Shown here in pieces: positions 24,079-32,837 of a stretch of 43,755 nucleotides of DNA. Made by a program: the position numbers and the translations under genes. The DNA is from Bacteroidota bacterium (lineage in GTDB: Bacteria > Bacteroidota > Bacteroidia > Chitinophagales > JADIYW01): assembly GCA_028288625.1 (NCBI GenBank), contig JAQBNI010000078.1, forward strand, positions 1 through 43,755, written 5' to 3'. Numbering within the stretch: position 1 is the first letter of the stretch; each line of letters opens with the position of its first letter. The notes under the pieces were generated by a model. That model saw nothing but the letters and a program-made list of their open reading frames with translations. It was not told the origin of the DNA and did no database searches.

Positions 24079-24105
24079 AACAGTTTGCATGGGCAAACTG
24101 TTTTT
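24079..24105 (+). terminator. Strong hairpin with T-run, terminator or attenuator
   Basis: AACAGTTTGC (24079-24088) and GCAAACTGTT (24093-24102) form a perfect 10-bp stem with loop ATGG, running into TTTTT (24101-24105). It can terminate transcripts from the PorE-like gene. Because a -7 box sits immediately upstream, it may instead form at the very 5' end of the next transcript. Confidence 0.7.
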
Positions 24106-24160
24106 ATTTAAAGACTACGATTACACAGATTGATTAAATACGGGTACTAAAACGGTTATA

Positions 24161-25762
24161 ATGAACACACGGTTGGTTTTATGGGGCGATATCGGTACAG
24201 ATAGAAAAGCGCTCGTCGCGATTTACCTCCAGGAAGAAACAGCAAAGATCCACATCTACGCATTTCCCAAAGAAACAGTTACGAAAGAGATCCAGGATGC
24301 ATTATTTGTAGAATGGAAAAACGGCGGAGAGTATGAATTCCCTGAAGATGCGATTCATTGGGAAGTAGATGCCAACAGTGATACTATCCTTCCGGAAAAT
24401 TTAAAAGTTGATCGCCCGGAAATTGTTTTGCAGTCACAGCATAAATGGAGCAAGAAATTAATGGGCTCTAAAATAAACCAGTTGCTTGCTGATGAAACAA
24501 AATTACTGGAAGAAAAAGCTTCCACCGCTGCTGAGTTTGATCAATCGTTATGGGATAAAGCAAAAGCACAATGGGAGAAGATCTCATCTTATCAAAAGAA
24601 AAATGAAATTTCGTGGGAACAGACAACAGTATTAAAAGAAAAGATCAATGGTGTTTTTGATACGTTGAAAGCGATCAAGAGGATCAATAATGAAAATGAC
24701 GACCAGGCAAATTCCGTACTCGTTAAACAGTTTTATCAAAGAGTGGAAGAGCTTCAATCCAAATTGATTTATTCTGATCAATGGAAATATATTTTTGAAG
24801 AATTGAAAAAGATGCAACAGGAATTAAAAGAGGCATCTATCCGCTGGAATCATAAGAAGGCACTGTACAATGGCGTCAATACTCTTTTTGATGATCTCAG
24901 GAAATACCGGATGACAGAAGTGGTGAGTAAAACAAAGGGGCGCATCAGTCAATTGTCCAAAATATTGGATGGCTTAAAAGATTCTATTGCGAGAGATCAT
25001 GAGAGCTATAATATGCAGGTAGAAAAAATGCAGCATTATACAAGGGGAAAGTTGCCGGAAGATGAAATAAAATCGAGATTCAGTTTTGTGTTTGACAAGA
25101 TAAAGGAGAAAGAAGTGAAAGCGGATGGCATCAAACAAACTATTGAACAATTGAAAAAAGATATTGAAAAAGAAAAAATACAACAGGAAGAGCGTGAGCA
25201 GCAAAAAGTGAAACGCGAGCAGGATGCGGAGAACAAAAAGCAATCAAGACAAGAAGAAACTGCAGAAAAAGAAGAGATAGAAAAAAATGTGCAGAATACC
25301 GAACAGCCGGATAAAAATAAAAGTACTTCGGTTAAGAAAAGACCAAGAAAGATTGTGATACCTGAAAACGAAGATGCACAAAAACAAGAAGAAAAACCTG
25401 TCGAAAATTCTGAAGAAGAGAAAGCTGAAGAAAAAACTGATGTAGAAACTTCTAATGTTCCTAAAGTTGTTGAAAGGGAAGAAAAACCTCAAGAAGAAAC
25501 TATTGAAGCGCCGGAAGATATAGAAGAACCTGCGAATAAAATTATTAAAGAACAAGAAGCAGAAGAAAAACAAACAGAAGAAGCAGTTGAAGTGCCAGAA
25601 GCAGAAAAAATATTAGCGGAAAATAATGCAGACCTCGAACATATTGTAGAAACCAGTGCACATCCTGTTGCAGAAGAAAACGAAGAAACAGAAAACAAGG
25701 ACGATGCTTTAGAAGAAGAGATTGCAAAAACTACAGCCGCAGCAAAAAATAATCCGGATTAA
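24161..25762 (+). CDS. Coiled-coil protein with acidic repetitive tail, function unknown
   Basis: A 533-aa protein I do not recognise. It has no signal peptide. Residues 1-100 are a globular N-terminal part (TRLVLWGDIGTDRKALVAIY ... IHIYAFPKETVTKEIQDALF). Residues 105-360 are largely helical with regularly placed Trp and Leu (LWDKAKAQWEKI, YSDQWKYIFEELKKMQ, ALYNGVNTLFDDLRKYR), faintly reminiscent of DUF349-type helical repeats. From 340 onward it is a Glu/Lys/Gln-rich coiled coil, then an acidic tail with many EE and EK pairs. The tail is low-complexity and explains the long antisense frames there. It is probably cytoplasmic and transcribed alone; it ends two bases before the convergent murF-alr stop. 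Confidence 0.7.
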   Translation: MNTRLVLWGDIGTDRKALVAIYLQEETAKIHIYAFPKETVTKEIQDALFVEWKNGGEYEFPEDAIHWEVDANSDTILPENLKVDRPEIVLQSQHKWSKKLMGSKINQLLADETKLLEEKASTAAEFDQSLWDKAKAQWEKISSYQKKNEISWEQTTVLKEKINGVFDTLKAIKRINNENDDQANSVLVKQFYQRVEELQSKLIYSDQWKYIFEELKKMQQELKEASIRWNHKKALYNGVNTLFDDLRKYRMTEVVSKTKGRISQLSKILDGLKDSIARDHESYNMQVEKMQHYTRGKLPEDEIKSRFSFVFDKIKEKEVKADGIKQTIEQLKKDIEKEKIQQEEREQQKVKREQDAENKKQSRQEETAEKEEIEKNVQNTEQPDKNKSTSVKKRPRKIVIPENEDAQKQEEKPVENSEEEKAEEKTDVETSNVPKVVEREEKPQEETIEAPEDIEEPANKIIKEQEAEEKQTEEAVEVPEAEKILAENNADLEHIVETSAHPVAEENEETENKDDALEEEIAKTTAAAKNNPD

Positions 25763-25764
25763 AT

Positions 25765-28227
25765 TTAATCCAGGAAATATAATCGCTTTACCCTTGAAGA
25801 AATTCGCGTGAGCAATTCATAAGATATGGTGTCGATCTTTTCCGCCTGTTCAATGATCGAAATTTCTTTTCCATAGATCTCCGCTTCATCACCTTCATGC
25901 GTTTCATCAATATGTGTAATATCCGCCATGCACATATCCATGCAAATATTACCCACGATCTTTGCTCTTTGTCCTGCAATAAATACCTCACCTACGCCAT
26001 TGCCAAATCTTCTGTCGTAGCCATCTGCATATCCAATGGCAAGCACCGCGATCTTAATATTTTTCTCAGCCAAACCCTTTCTCGAATAACCAATGGTTTC
26101 TCCTTTCTGCACATGCTTGATCTGCGAGATCCTTGTTTTCAGTGTGCCTATAGTTTGTAATTGCTGTTGAATGCTTGAAGTGCTGTCGACACCATATAAA
26201 CCGATGCCTAAGCGGACATAATCATAGTGAGCTTGCGGGAAACGGAGAATACCGGACGAATTCAGCAAATGTTTTTTTACAGAATAATTTAGATTAGAAG
26301 TTATCTTTTCAGAAAGCGAATTGAAAGTACTGATCTGCTGGTTTGTAAATTCATCGAGATGTGCATCTTCACTTCCTGCAAGATGAGAAAAAATGGTTTT
26401 AATCGTAATATTTTTATGCTTGCTTAATTCAGTATTTAATTCATCAATATCATTTTCGACAAACCCTAAGCGGTTCATACCGGTTTCGATCTTTAAATGA
26501 ATATTGATATGTCGCCCTGAAGCTTTTTCAATAAGCTCACGCAAAATTTGCAGGGAATAAATTTCAGGCTCAAGATCATTATCCATCATGCGGTCGAAAT
26601 CCACGGCATCGGGATTTAATACCATGATTGGTGTGGCAATTTTATTTTTACGCAAGTGAATTCCTTCATCCGCGTAAGCTACGGCAAGGTAGGAGACGCG
26701 CTGGTTCTCCAGCAATCCTGCAACTTCCACGCTGCCGCTCCCGTATGAAAACGCTTTCACCATCGCAATAATACCGCAATCCTTGCCGAGATAACTTTTG
26801 TAAACATTCAGGTTGTTCGTCAGCGCATTCAGGTTGATCTCGAAAACAGTGGCGTGCGTTTGCCCGATCAGCTGTGCGGTAATTTTTTCAAAACCAAAAC
26901 TACGTGCACCTTTTAATAGGATTAACTCGTTCTCAAATTTCAACACATGAAATTGCTCAAGTAATTTTTCCGTACTTTCAAATACATACCATTCTTTCAC
27001 ATTATACGCAAGCGATTCGATCTGCTGCATAAACACTTTGCCAACGCCGATCAGCTTATCGAAAGCATTTTGCTGCAGGATATTTTTTAATCTCAGGATA
27101 TAATCTTTATCACTTAAGCCGGTTTCTTCAAATGCAGAAATGATCAGTGTTTTCTTTTTATGCGTTTCCTGCTGGTTTAAAAAATTCAGTGCAATTTGCA
27201 GGGAGTGGAAATCGGCGCTGTAGGAATCGTCGATGATCGTACAATTATTGATGCCATACTTTAACTCCAGGCGCATCGGCAGATTTCGCAACGCGTGAAT
27301 CTTTTCCTGTATTTTTTCAACCGGATATTTAAACAGCAATAAAATTGCGATGCAATGAATACAATTTTCAATGGATGCAGTATCGGCAAAAGGAATTGTT
27401 AGTGCAGAATGAGAAATGTTGAACTTTGCACTGTTGAGCGTTACCGTGCAATTACTTTTCCCCATCTCGGAAACAGAAACGTTTATGGTTGCGTTTTTCT
27501 TTAAACTCCACGAGATACAATTTGATTTGCCGTTAAGTTCTTTTTCTATTTCTTCATAATCGGAACAATAAATGATGGTCGCAGCGTTCTTAAACAAAAG
27601 TAATTTCTCTTTTACTTTTTGCTCACGGCTTTCGAAACCTGCGTCGTGCGCTCCGCCGATATTTGTAAATATTCCTATGGTCGGCTGTATGATCTGTTCG
27701 AGGTTTTGCATTTCATTCACTGTAGAAATTCCAGCTTCAAAAATTGCAAGCTCATTTTTCTCTTCCATATTCAGCACCGACAAAGGCACACCGAGCTGTG
27801 AATTATAACTTTTAGGGCTCTTTACAATATTTTTTTCAGCAGACAACAACTGGTACAGCCATTCTTTAACGATCGTTTTTCCGTTGCTTCCTGTAATACC
27901 AATAACGGGGATCTTAAATTGTTCGCGGTGAAATTTTCCGAATTGCTGCAACGCTTTTAATGTATCATCCACCAAAATAAAATTGGCGTCCCCATATTCT
28001 TCCGTTGCAATATTTTTTGAGATGATAAAATTGCGGATACCTTTTTGATATGCAGCCGGTATGTACTGATGACCATCGCTGCGTGCCGTAAGACAAAAGA
28101 ATAAAGTATGCTGCGGAAACGTTAGCTGTCGCGTATCCACAGAAACATGGGCTATCATCGCTTCTTTAATGCCGCTAAGCGTTTTGCCGGATACGATTTT
28201 ATTTATTTCTGAGATACTGTAGTGCAC
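25765..28227 (-). CDS. Fused MurF ligase / alanine racemase
   Basis: Bifunctional cell-wall enzyme of 820 aa. The N-terminal half (1-445) is MurF, which adds D-Ala-D-Ala to UDP-MurNAc-tripeptide; its ATP loop is GSNGKT (113-118). The C-terminal half (about 450-820) is a PLP-dependent alanine racemase that supplies the D-Ala. PLP Lys491 lies in MVKAFSYGSG (usually VKANAYGHG), and the catalytic Tyr is probably Tyr714 in GETIGYSRKG. RLGIGLYGVD is also typical. The fusion is widespread in Bacteroidota. The start is GTG at 28227; no in-frame ATG is near. A Rieske gene lies 23 bp upstream on the same strand, so co-transcription is likely. Confidence 0.93.
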   Translation of the reverse strand: MHYSISEINKIVSGKTLSGIKEAMIAHVSVDTRQLTFPQHTLFFCLTARSDGHQYIPAAYQKGIRNFIISKNIATEEYGDANFILVDDTLKALQQFGKFHREQFKIPVIGITGSNGKTIVKEWLYQLLSAEKNIVKSPKSYNSQLGVPLSVLNMEEKNELAIFEAGISTVNEMQNLEQIIQPTIGIFTNIGGAHDAGFESREQKVKEKLLLFKNAATIIYCSDYEEIEKELNGKSNCISWSLKKNATINVSVSEMGKSNCTVTLNSAKFNISHSALTIPFADTASIENCIHCIAILLLFKYPVEKIQEKIHALRNLPMRLELKYGINNCTIIDDSYSADFHSLQIALNFLNQQETHKKKTLIISAFEETGLSDKDYILRLKNILQQNAFDKLIGVGKVFMQQIESLAYNVKEWYVFESTEKLLEQFHVLKFENELILLKGARSFGFEKITAQLIGQTHATVFEINLNALTNNLNVYKSYLGKDCGIIAMVKAFSYGSGSVEVAGLLENQRVSYLAVAYADEGIHLRKNKIATPIMVLNPDAVDFDRMMDNDLEPEIYSLQILRELIEKASGRHINIHLKIETGMNRLGFVENDIDELNTELSKHKNITIKTIFSHLAGSEDAHLDEFTNQQISTFNSLSEKITSNLNYSVKKHLLNSSGILRFPQAHYDYVRLGIGLYGVDSTSSIQQQLQTIGTLKTRISQIKHVQKGETIGYSRKGLAEKNIKIAVLAIGYADGYDRRFGNGVGEVFIAGQRAKIVGNICMDMCMADITHIDETHEGDEAEIYGKEISIIEQAEKIDTISYELLTRISSRVKRLYFLD

Positions 28228-28250
28228 TATGTAAATATACTTTAGAATAA

Positions 28251-28571
28251 TTACTCCGACATATACAATTTATCCTCTTCAATTTTAAAGTGATAGTGCG
28301 CGATCTTATAATTATTCCCGTCTGCGCTTCTCCCTGTTTTAATATCAAATTTATAGCCGTGTAGGGGGCAGCTTACTACGCCCCGCCTATTGCAATGCCC
28401 ATGATGTAGTAGTGCTCCCGCATGCGGGCAGGTATCTTGAATTCCGAAGAAACCGTCTTCCAGTCGTGTAATACAGATTACTTTCTCATCCACAGTTAAT
28501 TTTGCCAGTTGGAATAAATGGATCTTCTCAAAAGCAATTTTCAAATCATCGGAAAGCGCTCTCCATTGCAT
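28251..28571 (-). CDS. Rieske [2Fe-2S] protein, NirD-like
   Basis: Small soluble Rieske ferredoxin-type protein, 106 aa. The cluster ligands are Cys48 and His50 in DTCPHAG, and Cys68 and His71 in SCPLHGYKFD, separated by the typical ~17 residues. The fold resembles the nitrite reductase small subunit and dioxygenase ferredoxins, but no reductase or oxygenase gene is adjacent, so its electron partner is unknown. It lies upstream of murF-alr on the same strand. It has no signal peptide. Confidence 0.88.
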   Translation of the reverse strand: MQWRALSDDLKIAFEKIHLFQLAKLTVDEKVICITRLEDGFFGIQDTCPHAGALLHHGHCNRRGVVSCPLHGYKFDIKTGRSADGNNYKIAHYHFKIEEDKLYMSE

Positions 28572-28690
28572 ATTGTTGGTTCTGGTAACGAAGATAATAT
28601 TTCTTCTAAGAATAGAACGCGGCAGATGAATAGTTAAAGAATGAGTTAAAATGATTGAATTTTTTTACATTAGTATTAAAATCAACAGCT

Positions 28691-29389
28691 ATGAAAAAAA
28701 TATTCGTTATGGCAGGTGCAGTAATTATTTTTACTTCCTGCAACCAGAAACCAACAACTTCTTCCACTTCGGAAACCGCAGCCACGAAAACTACTGAAAC
28801 TTCGTCCTCTGCAGCTCCCAAGGGTCAATACGAGTTTAAGTCGGGTATACTCGAGGCTGAAACAATAATGCCGGGAGGTATGGGCACTACAACGATGAAA
28901 ATTACTTTTGACGATTATGGTAAACTAAAAGTTACAGAAACAAATATGGCAATGTCAATGGGTGGACATCATATGAACACTACATCTAAATCGCTGGTTA
29001 AAGACGATTATATATATAGCTGGTCAAGCGCGTCTAAAGCAGGAATGAAATTTAAAATGGATCCTTCCAGGATGGATCCTAAGAAGGATATGGACTTCTC
29101 TAAGATGACGGATGAAATGAAAGCAAAATTACACATGCAGGAGGTAGGTAACGAAACGATAGACGGAAAAGATTGCAAGGTGTTTACTTACGAAGCTGAA
29201 ACAATGAAAGGAAAAATGTGGATATGGAAACAGCTTCCGTTACAATCTGAAATGACCATCTCAGGTAAAACGATCACAACAAAATATAAGAGTTTCCGGG
29301 AAAATCCGAGTATTCCGGCAGGCACTTTTGATGTTCCGTCAGATATTGAATTTAAAGAAATGAATTTACCGGCGACGGCATCTAAGTAA
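28691..29389 (+). CDS. Lipoprotein, DUF4412-like
   Basis: Exported lipoprotein of 232 aa with Cys17 (VIIFTSC) followed by a Ser/Thr-rich spacer (about 20-45). The mature domain (KGQYEFKSGILEAETIMPGG ... DGKDCKVFTYEAETMKGKMW ... LPLQSEMT) resembles DUF4412-type outer-membrane lipoprotein domains of Bacteroidota, where a reporter of ligand or lipid binding has been suggested but no function is settled. It is unusually rich in Met and His (MAMSMGGHHMN, KMDPSRMDPKKDMDFSKM), so metal binding is possible. ATG 28691 is preferred over an upstream in-frame ATG at 28655. Its end overlaps the convergent aminotransferase by eight bases. Confidence 0.7.
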   Translation: MKKIFVMAGAVIIFTSCNQKPTTSSTSETAATKTTETSSSAAPKGQYEFKSGILEAETIMPGGMGTTTMKITFDDYGKLKVTETNMAMSMGGHHMNTTSKSLVKDDYIYSWSSASKAGMKFKMDPSRMDPKKDMDFSKMTDEMKAKLHMQEVGNETIDGKDCKVFTYEAETMKGKMWIWKQLPLQSEMTISGKTITTKYKSFRENPSIPAGTFDVPSDIEFKEMNLPATASK

Positions 29390-30497
29390 TCGATTCTTTG
29401 ATACAGTTAGCCAGGTTTCTTAAGCCTTGCTGCAATTCTTCTTCATTCGGATACCCGAAGCCGATACGCATATAGCGGTCATCCTGTTCAAACCAATGAC
29501 CTGCGCCAACAAGTGTTTTATATTTTTCATAAAGCACAGCATAAAACTTTGCGGTATCAATTGCAAATTGTTTTTTGATGCGTGGAAAGCAAACAACTCC
29601 GGCTTTGGGCTCTATCCATTCAAAATATTTCTGCTCATTTTCCATCCAGTTTTTAAGAACGGAAAAATTTTGTTGAATATGCTGATGCGAAGGCGATAAA
29701 AATTGTTGCGCATTTTTTAAAATATGCAGCGCGATCTCTTCATCAATGACAGAATTGGTGATGATGATCTGTTCCTTTGCGGCAAGTAGATCTATCTGCA
29801 GTTTACGATGTTTACAAATCAGCCATCCCACGCGAATTCCCGGAACACCGAAAGCTTTCGATAGAGAGCACACCGAGATCACGTGATCAGAAAATGAAGC
29901 GTAATAGGGAATAAGCTCTGTTTGAAAATTCAGGTAGCGATAAGTTTCATCCACCAATACAAAAATATTTTTCTCTTCTGCAATACTTATAATTTCTTTG
30001 ATCAATTCATCTTTAAAAATAATTCCTGTGGGATTATGAGGCGAAGTGATACTGATGAGTTTAGTCTGCGGCTGAATGGCATCCTTGATTTGTTGAATAT
30101 CGAATTGAAATTCATTTTCAAACGATAGATCTATATACGAAATATCACATCCGATTGCTTTTGGTGTTTCAATATTCGTCGCATAATTGGGACGAAGTAC
30201 AATTAAGTGATCGTCCTTATTCAGCATTATTGTAGAAACAATAAACAATGCGGTTGCCGCGCTCGGACAAACAAGAACATCCCCTTCACTTAAATTTTTC
30301 TCATCTCTTATAATCTCTTCTCTCAAATCTTTCTTGCCGCGATGTTCTCCATAACAAATAAATACATCATCTAAATTTATTTTCAGATCACGAAAATAAA
30401 TATCACGGACAGAGCTTTCCGCTAAGTTAAATTGAATAGTATCATAACCCATTTCTTCAGGAGATTCAACTTCTATGGGCATTCGTTTGTACTTCAT
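29382..30497 (-). CDS. PLP-dependent class I/II aminotransferase
   Basis: Fold-type I aminotransferase, 371 aa, cytoplasmic. Key residues are visible: Asn155 in SPHNPTG, Asp183 and Tyr186 in LVDETYRYL, the PLP Lys214 in SLSKAFGVPGIRVGW, and a C-terminal Arg in DRYMRIGFG. The overall sequence is nearer to capreomycidine-synthase/MalY-like branches than to aspartate aminotransferases, but the substrate cannot be assigned. It is the last gene of a minus-strand operon, 14 bp after a beta-helix lipoprotein gene. This is an odd partner for secreted proteins and may reflect only positional linkage. Confidence 0.85.
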   Translation of the reverse strand: MKYKRMPIEVESPEEMGYDTIQFNLAESSVRDIYFRDLKINLDDVFICYGEHRGKKDLREEIIRDEKNLSEGDVLVCPSAATALFIVSTIMLNKDDHLIVLRPNYATNIETPKAIGCDISYIDLSFENEFQFDIQQIKDAIQPQTKLISITSPHNPTGIIFKDELIKEIISIAEEKNIFVLVDETYRYLNFQTELIPYYASFSDHVISVCSLSKAFGVPGIRVGWLICKHRKLQIDLLAAKEQIIITNSVIDEEIALHILKNAQQFLSPSHQHIQQNFSVLKNWMENEQKYFEWIEPKAGVVCFPRIKKQFAIDTAKFYAVLYEKYKTLVGAGHWFEQDDRYMRIGFGYPNEEELQQGLRNLANCIKESIT

Positions 30498-30511
30498 AAA
30501 TTATGCTATAA

Positions 30512-31750
30512 TTAATTCCCGCTGCCGGTAATATGGTTGATGCTGCAATCAAAAGCAACTGAGTTGTTGTCGTACGTTTTCAAAACATGCTCGATCACCG
30601 GAGACTGATATGCATTCAGGTTAAAGAATTTAATTTTGCCGTTATTCGAAAAACAAGACCTGTATTGCGCTTTTAAACTACCATCGGCGTTGCTCATCTC
30701 TTTGGAATAATTGTTATCGTAAATAATATCTGCAGGAGATTTTGACATCGCTAATATCAATCTTCCAAGATCCGAACTCAGATCAGGCACCAATAATAAT
30801 TTCCGTGTGAAAATATTATCATGAATAAATATGGAAGTACAGTACGGCGTAAACAAAGAGTCGTTGATAGGTCTTCCCGTTGCCTGGTAGCTCACTGCGC
30901 AGCAACCTAAAGTTTTGTTATTGATGAAAGTATTTTTAAAAACTTCTACACTGTCATACGACATAATGATCAGTCCGCTTCCCGGCGGAATATCTGAAAC
31001 ATAACTTCCCGGTTTTGCAAAATTTTTTGAATTGTTGGCTTCTACCTTATTGTTGAACACCCTGCAATTCTTACCGTCTTTCAAGGGTAAGCCGGGAAGG
31101 TCATAAACGACGATGCCGCCGCTGTTGTGGTAGGAATAATTATTGTATACATCCGAATTGATACAATTTTCAATCTCAATGCCGCATACATTTTGGTGTG
31201 CAACACAATTCCTGATCGTTACGCCAATGGATTGACCGACATAAATGCCGGCATCGGCACAATAAGAAACCTCGCACCTTTCAATCAACACATTTTTACA
31301 TGCAACGGGGTAGTAACCGTAATTCCCGTTGGCAGAATCCGTGCCGGTGGTCCAGGTGGAATTCATATCTCTTATCGCCACATTATTACAATCCTTTAAT
31401 TTTATATTATCTCCTTTCGCATCCTGGATCGTAAATCCTTCAATAGAAATATTATTGCAATTGGTGATGTTGATGCCTTCTGCGCCATCGGTTTGTCCGA
31501 GAAATGATAGTATGGTTTTACCTGTTCCTTTTCCGCGAATGATCACATTATTTTTTCCTTCGAGTGATAAGGTCTTGCTGAATAAAAAATGTCCTTCGGG
31601 TAATTCTATTACGCCGCTGTCTTCGAGCAAAATAAATTTCTCCTGGAATTCATTTTCTATTTTTTTGTTTTTTATAAACTGGGAAGATGAATTTTGCCTG
31701 CATGAGGACAGCAACATTGTGATAATGAAAATGACAGAAAATATTCTCAT
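30512..31750 (-). CDS. Parallel beta-helix lipoprotein (copy B)
   Basis: Exported lipoprotein of 412 aa; Cys17 in MLLSSC is the lipobox. The body is a right-handed parallel beta-helix with repeated N-rich turns (NISIEGFTIQDAKGDNIKLK, NVLIERCEVSYCADAGIYVG, IGVTIRNCVAHQNVCGIEIE). Such folds bind or cleave polysaccharides or act as surface scaffolds. It is closely similar to the other beta-helix protein at 32834-34108, sharing long blocks such as NSTWTTG and NGNYGYYPV. It lies 16 bp after the di-heme cytochrome gene. I recall a family pairing beta-helix proteins with this cytochrome type (TIGR03805/TIGR03806); the function is unknown. Confidence 0.85.
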   Translation of the reverse strand: MRIFSVIFIITMLLSSCRQNSSSQFIKNKKIENEFQEKFILLEDSGVIELPEGHFLFSKTLSLEGKNNVIIRGKGTGKTILSFLGQTDGAEGINITNCNNISIEGFTIQDAKGDNIKLKDCNNVAIRDMNSTWTTGTDSANGNYGYYPVACKNVLIERCEVSYCADAGIYVGQSIGVTIRNCVAHQNVCGIEIENCINSDVYNNYSYHNSGGIVVYDLPGLPLKDGKNCRVFNNKVEANNSKNFAKPGSYVSDIPPGSGLIIMSYDSVEVFKNTFINNKTLGCCAVSYQATGRPINDSLFTPYCTSIFIHDNIFTRKLLLVPDLSSDLGRLILAMSKSPADIIYDNNYSKEMSNADGSLKAQYRSCFSNNGKIKFFNLNAYQSPVIEHVLKTYDNNSVAFDCSINHITGSGN

Positions 31751-31766
31751 GTATTTGATTGAAGAA

Positions 31767-32837
31767 TTATTTCATTTCTGCGATCCATTGTTTGATCAGT
31801 GCAACGGCTTCCACATGAATTAAGCGCCTGCCTAATTCGGGCATCATGATCTCTGGGTCAGCGCTGTTCATACGGTAAGGTAAAATTGATTCTTCCGGTT
31901 TTCCCGGCACAACATCGTACAATGAATTTCCGCTCGCTCTGCCAGCTGCAACAGGGCTTTTCATCACACCCCAGCTTTCGGGGTTCTTTTCACTCAGCAA
32001 TAAATACAAGCCGGAAGTATTTGCCGGACCTTCCTTGCGATGGCAGTTGGAACAGTTTACTTCGAGATATGCTTTTGCTCTTTCTTCTACCGTGCCTGTT
32101 GTTGGATCATCCCATTGCGCTAATTTATTTGTTTTGTTATCTGCTTTGTTATAACCTGTGAGGTAGCCAACTTCTCTCCATTTATCCAGTTGATTTTTTT
32201 TGCCTTCAGCATAGATAACATCGCGGTTCATATTCCTGATCTTTGGTCCGATCGGAATTAAAGTTTCATTAAAACTATGACATCCCTTGCATTGATTTTT
32301 ATTCGGGATGAGAAAATTAGTATGATTTTGCACACCATGCGCATTTATCCAGTCTACTTTTTTATCATCGCCCACAATATTCAATGTGCCTTCTGTCTGA
32401 TCATCATTCCATTCGTAATCCAAAGCATCCCATTTATCTTTCCTTCGCACCAGCAATCGCGTCTCTAAGATCTTTCTTCCTTTTGCGTCATCGCGGAAAT
32501 CATTTGAATAATAAAAGTTCTTAATCAAAACTGTTCCTACCGGGAAATCAAGCGCTGCTGTTTTATTATATTTTGCGGAAGTTCCTTCAGGCATCCACAC
32601 GAAACGCGCTTTCTTTGCGTAATCGGAAAATAAAGTGGTGATGAGATCATAAGGCAATACCTTGTCGTTCGGAATAAGATCCTTAAGATTTCCTTTAAAG
32701 AAATGATACTCGGATAATTTCTCAAACGGTTTTGCATCAACATCTACTGTGACTTTGCCATTGGAAATTTTACACTGATTGAAAATGACCAGGCACGTAA
32801 AAGAGATTATAAAAAGAGAGATCGTTAGTTTTTTCAT
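31767..32837 (-). CDS. Di-heme c-type cytochrome, SO2930/HNE_0200-like
   Basis: Exported 356-aa protein with two c-heme motifs, Cys183-Lys-Gly-Cys186-His187 and Cys262-Ser-Asn-Cys265-His266, and a Met-rich PEIMMPELG (Met331/332) that could supply an axial ligand. The N-terminus is hydrophobic (LTISLFIISFTCLVIF) followed by NQC, a weak lipobox, so it is either a lipoprotein or periplasmic. The upstream 170 residues form an unassigned domain (WMPEGTSAKYNKT, RLLVRRKDKWDALDYEWNDD). The start ATG overlaps the stop of the preceding beta-helix gene (ATGA), implying translational coupling. It matches my memory of the family always paired with beta-helix proteins. Confidence 0.87.
   Translation of the reverse strand: MKKLTISLFIISFTCLVIFNQCKISNGKVTVDVDAKPFEKLSEYHFFKGNLKDLIPNDKVLPYDLITTLFSDYAKKARFVWMPEGTSAKYNKTAALDFPVGTVLIKNFYYSNDFRDDAKGRKILETRLLVRRKDKWDALDYEWNDDQTEGTLNIVGDDKKVDWINAHGVQNHTNFLIPNKNQCKGCHSFNETLIPIGPKIRNMNRDVIYAEGKKNQLDKWREVGYLTGYNKADNKTNKLAQWDDPTTGTVEERAKAYLEVNCSNCHRKEGPANTSGLYLLLSEKNPESWGVMKSPVAAGRASGNSLYDVVPGKPEESILPYRMNSADPEIMMPELGRRLIHVEAVALIKQWIAEMK

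Noticed and set aside
24974-25727. Several overlapping minus-strand ORFs rich in Phe, Leu and Ser, antisense to the coiled-coil gene
   Set aside because: They arise from the GAA/AAA-rich codons of the acidic tail read backwards. They have no start context and no recognisable domain.
31329-31823. Plus-strand ORF of 164 codons across the beta-helix B / cytochrome junction
   Set aside because: It covers the N-terminal signal and helix repeats of a clear minus-strand gene, so it is a shadow frame.
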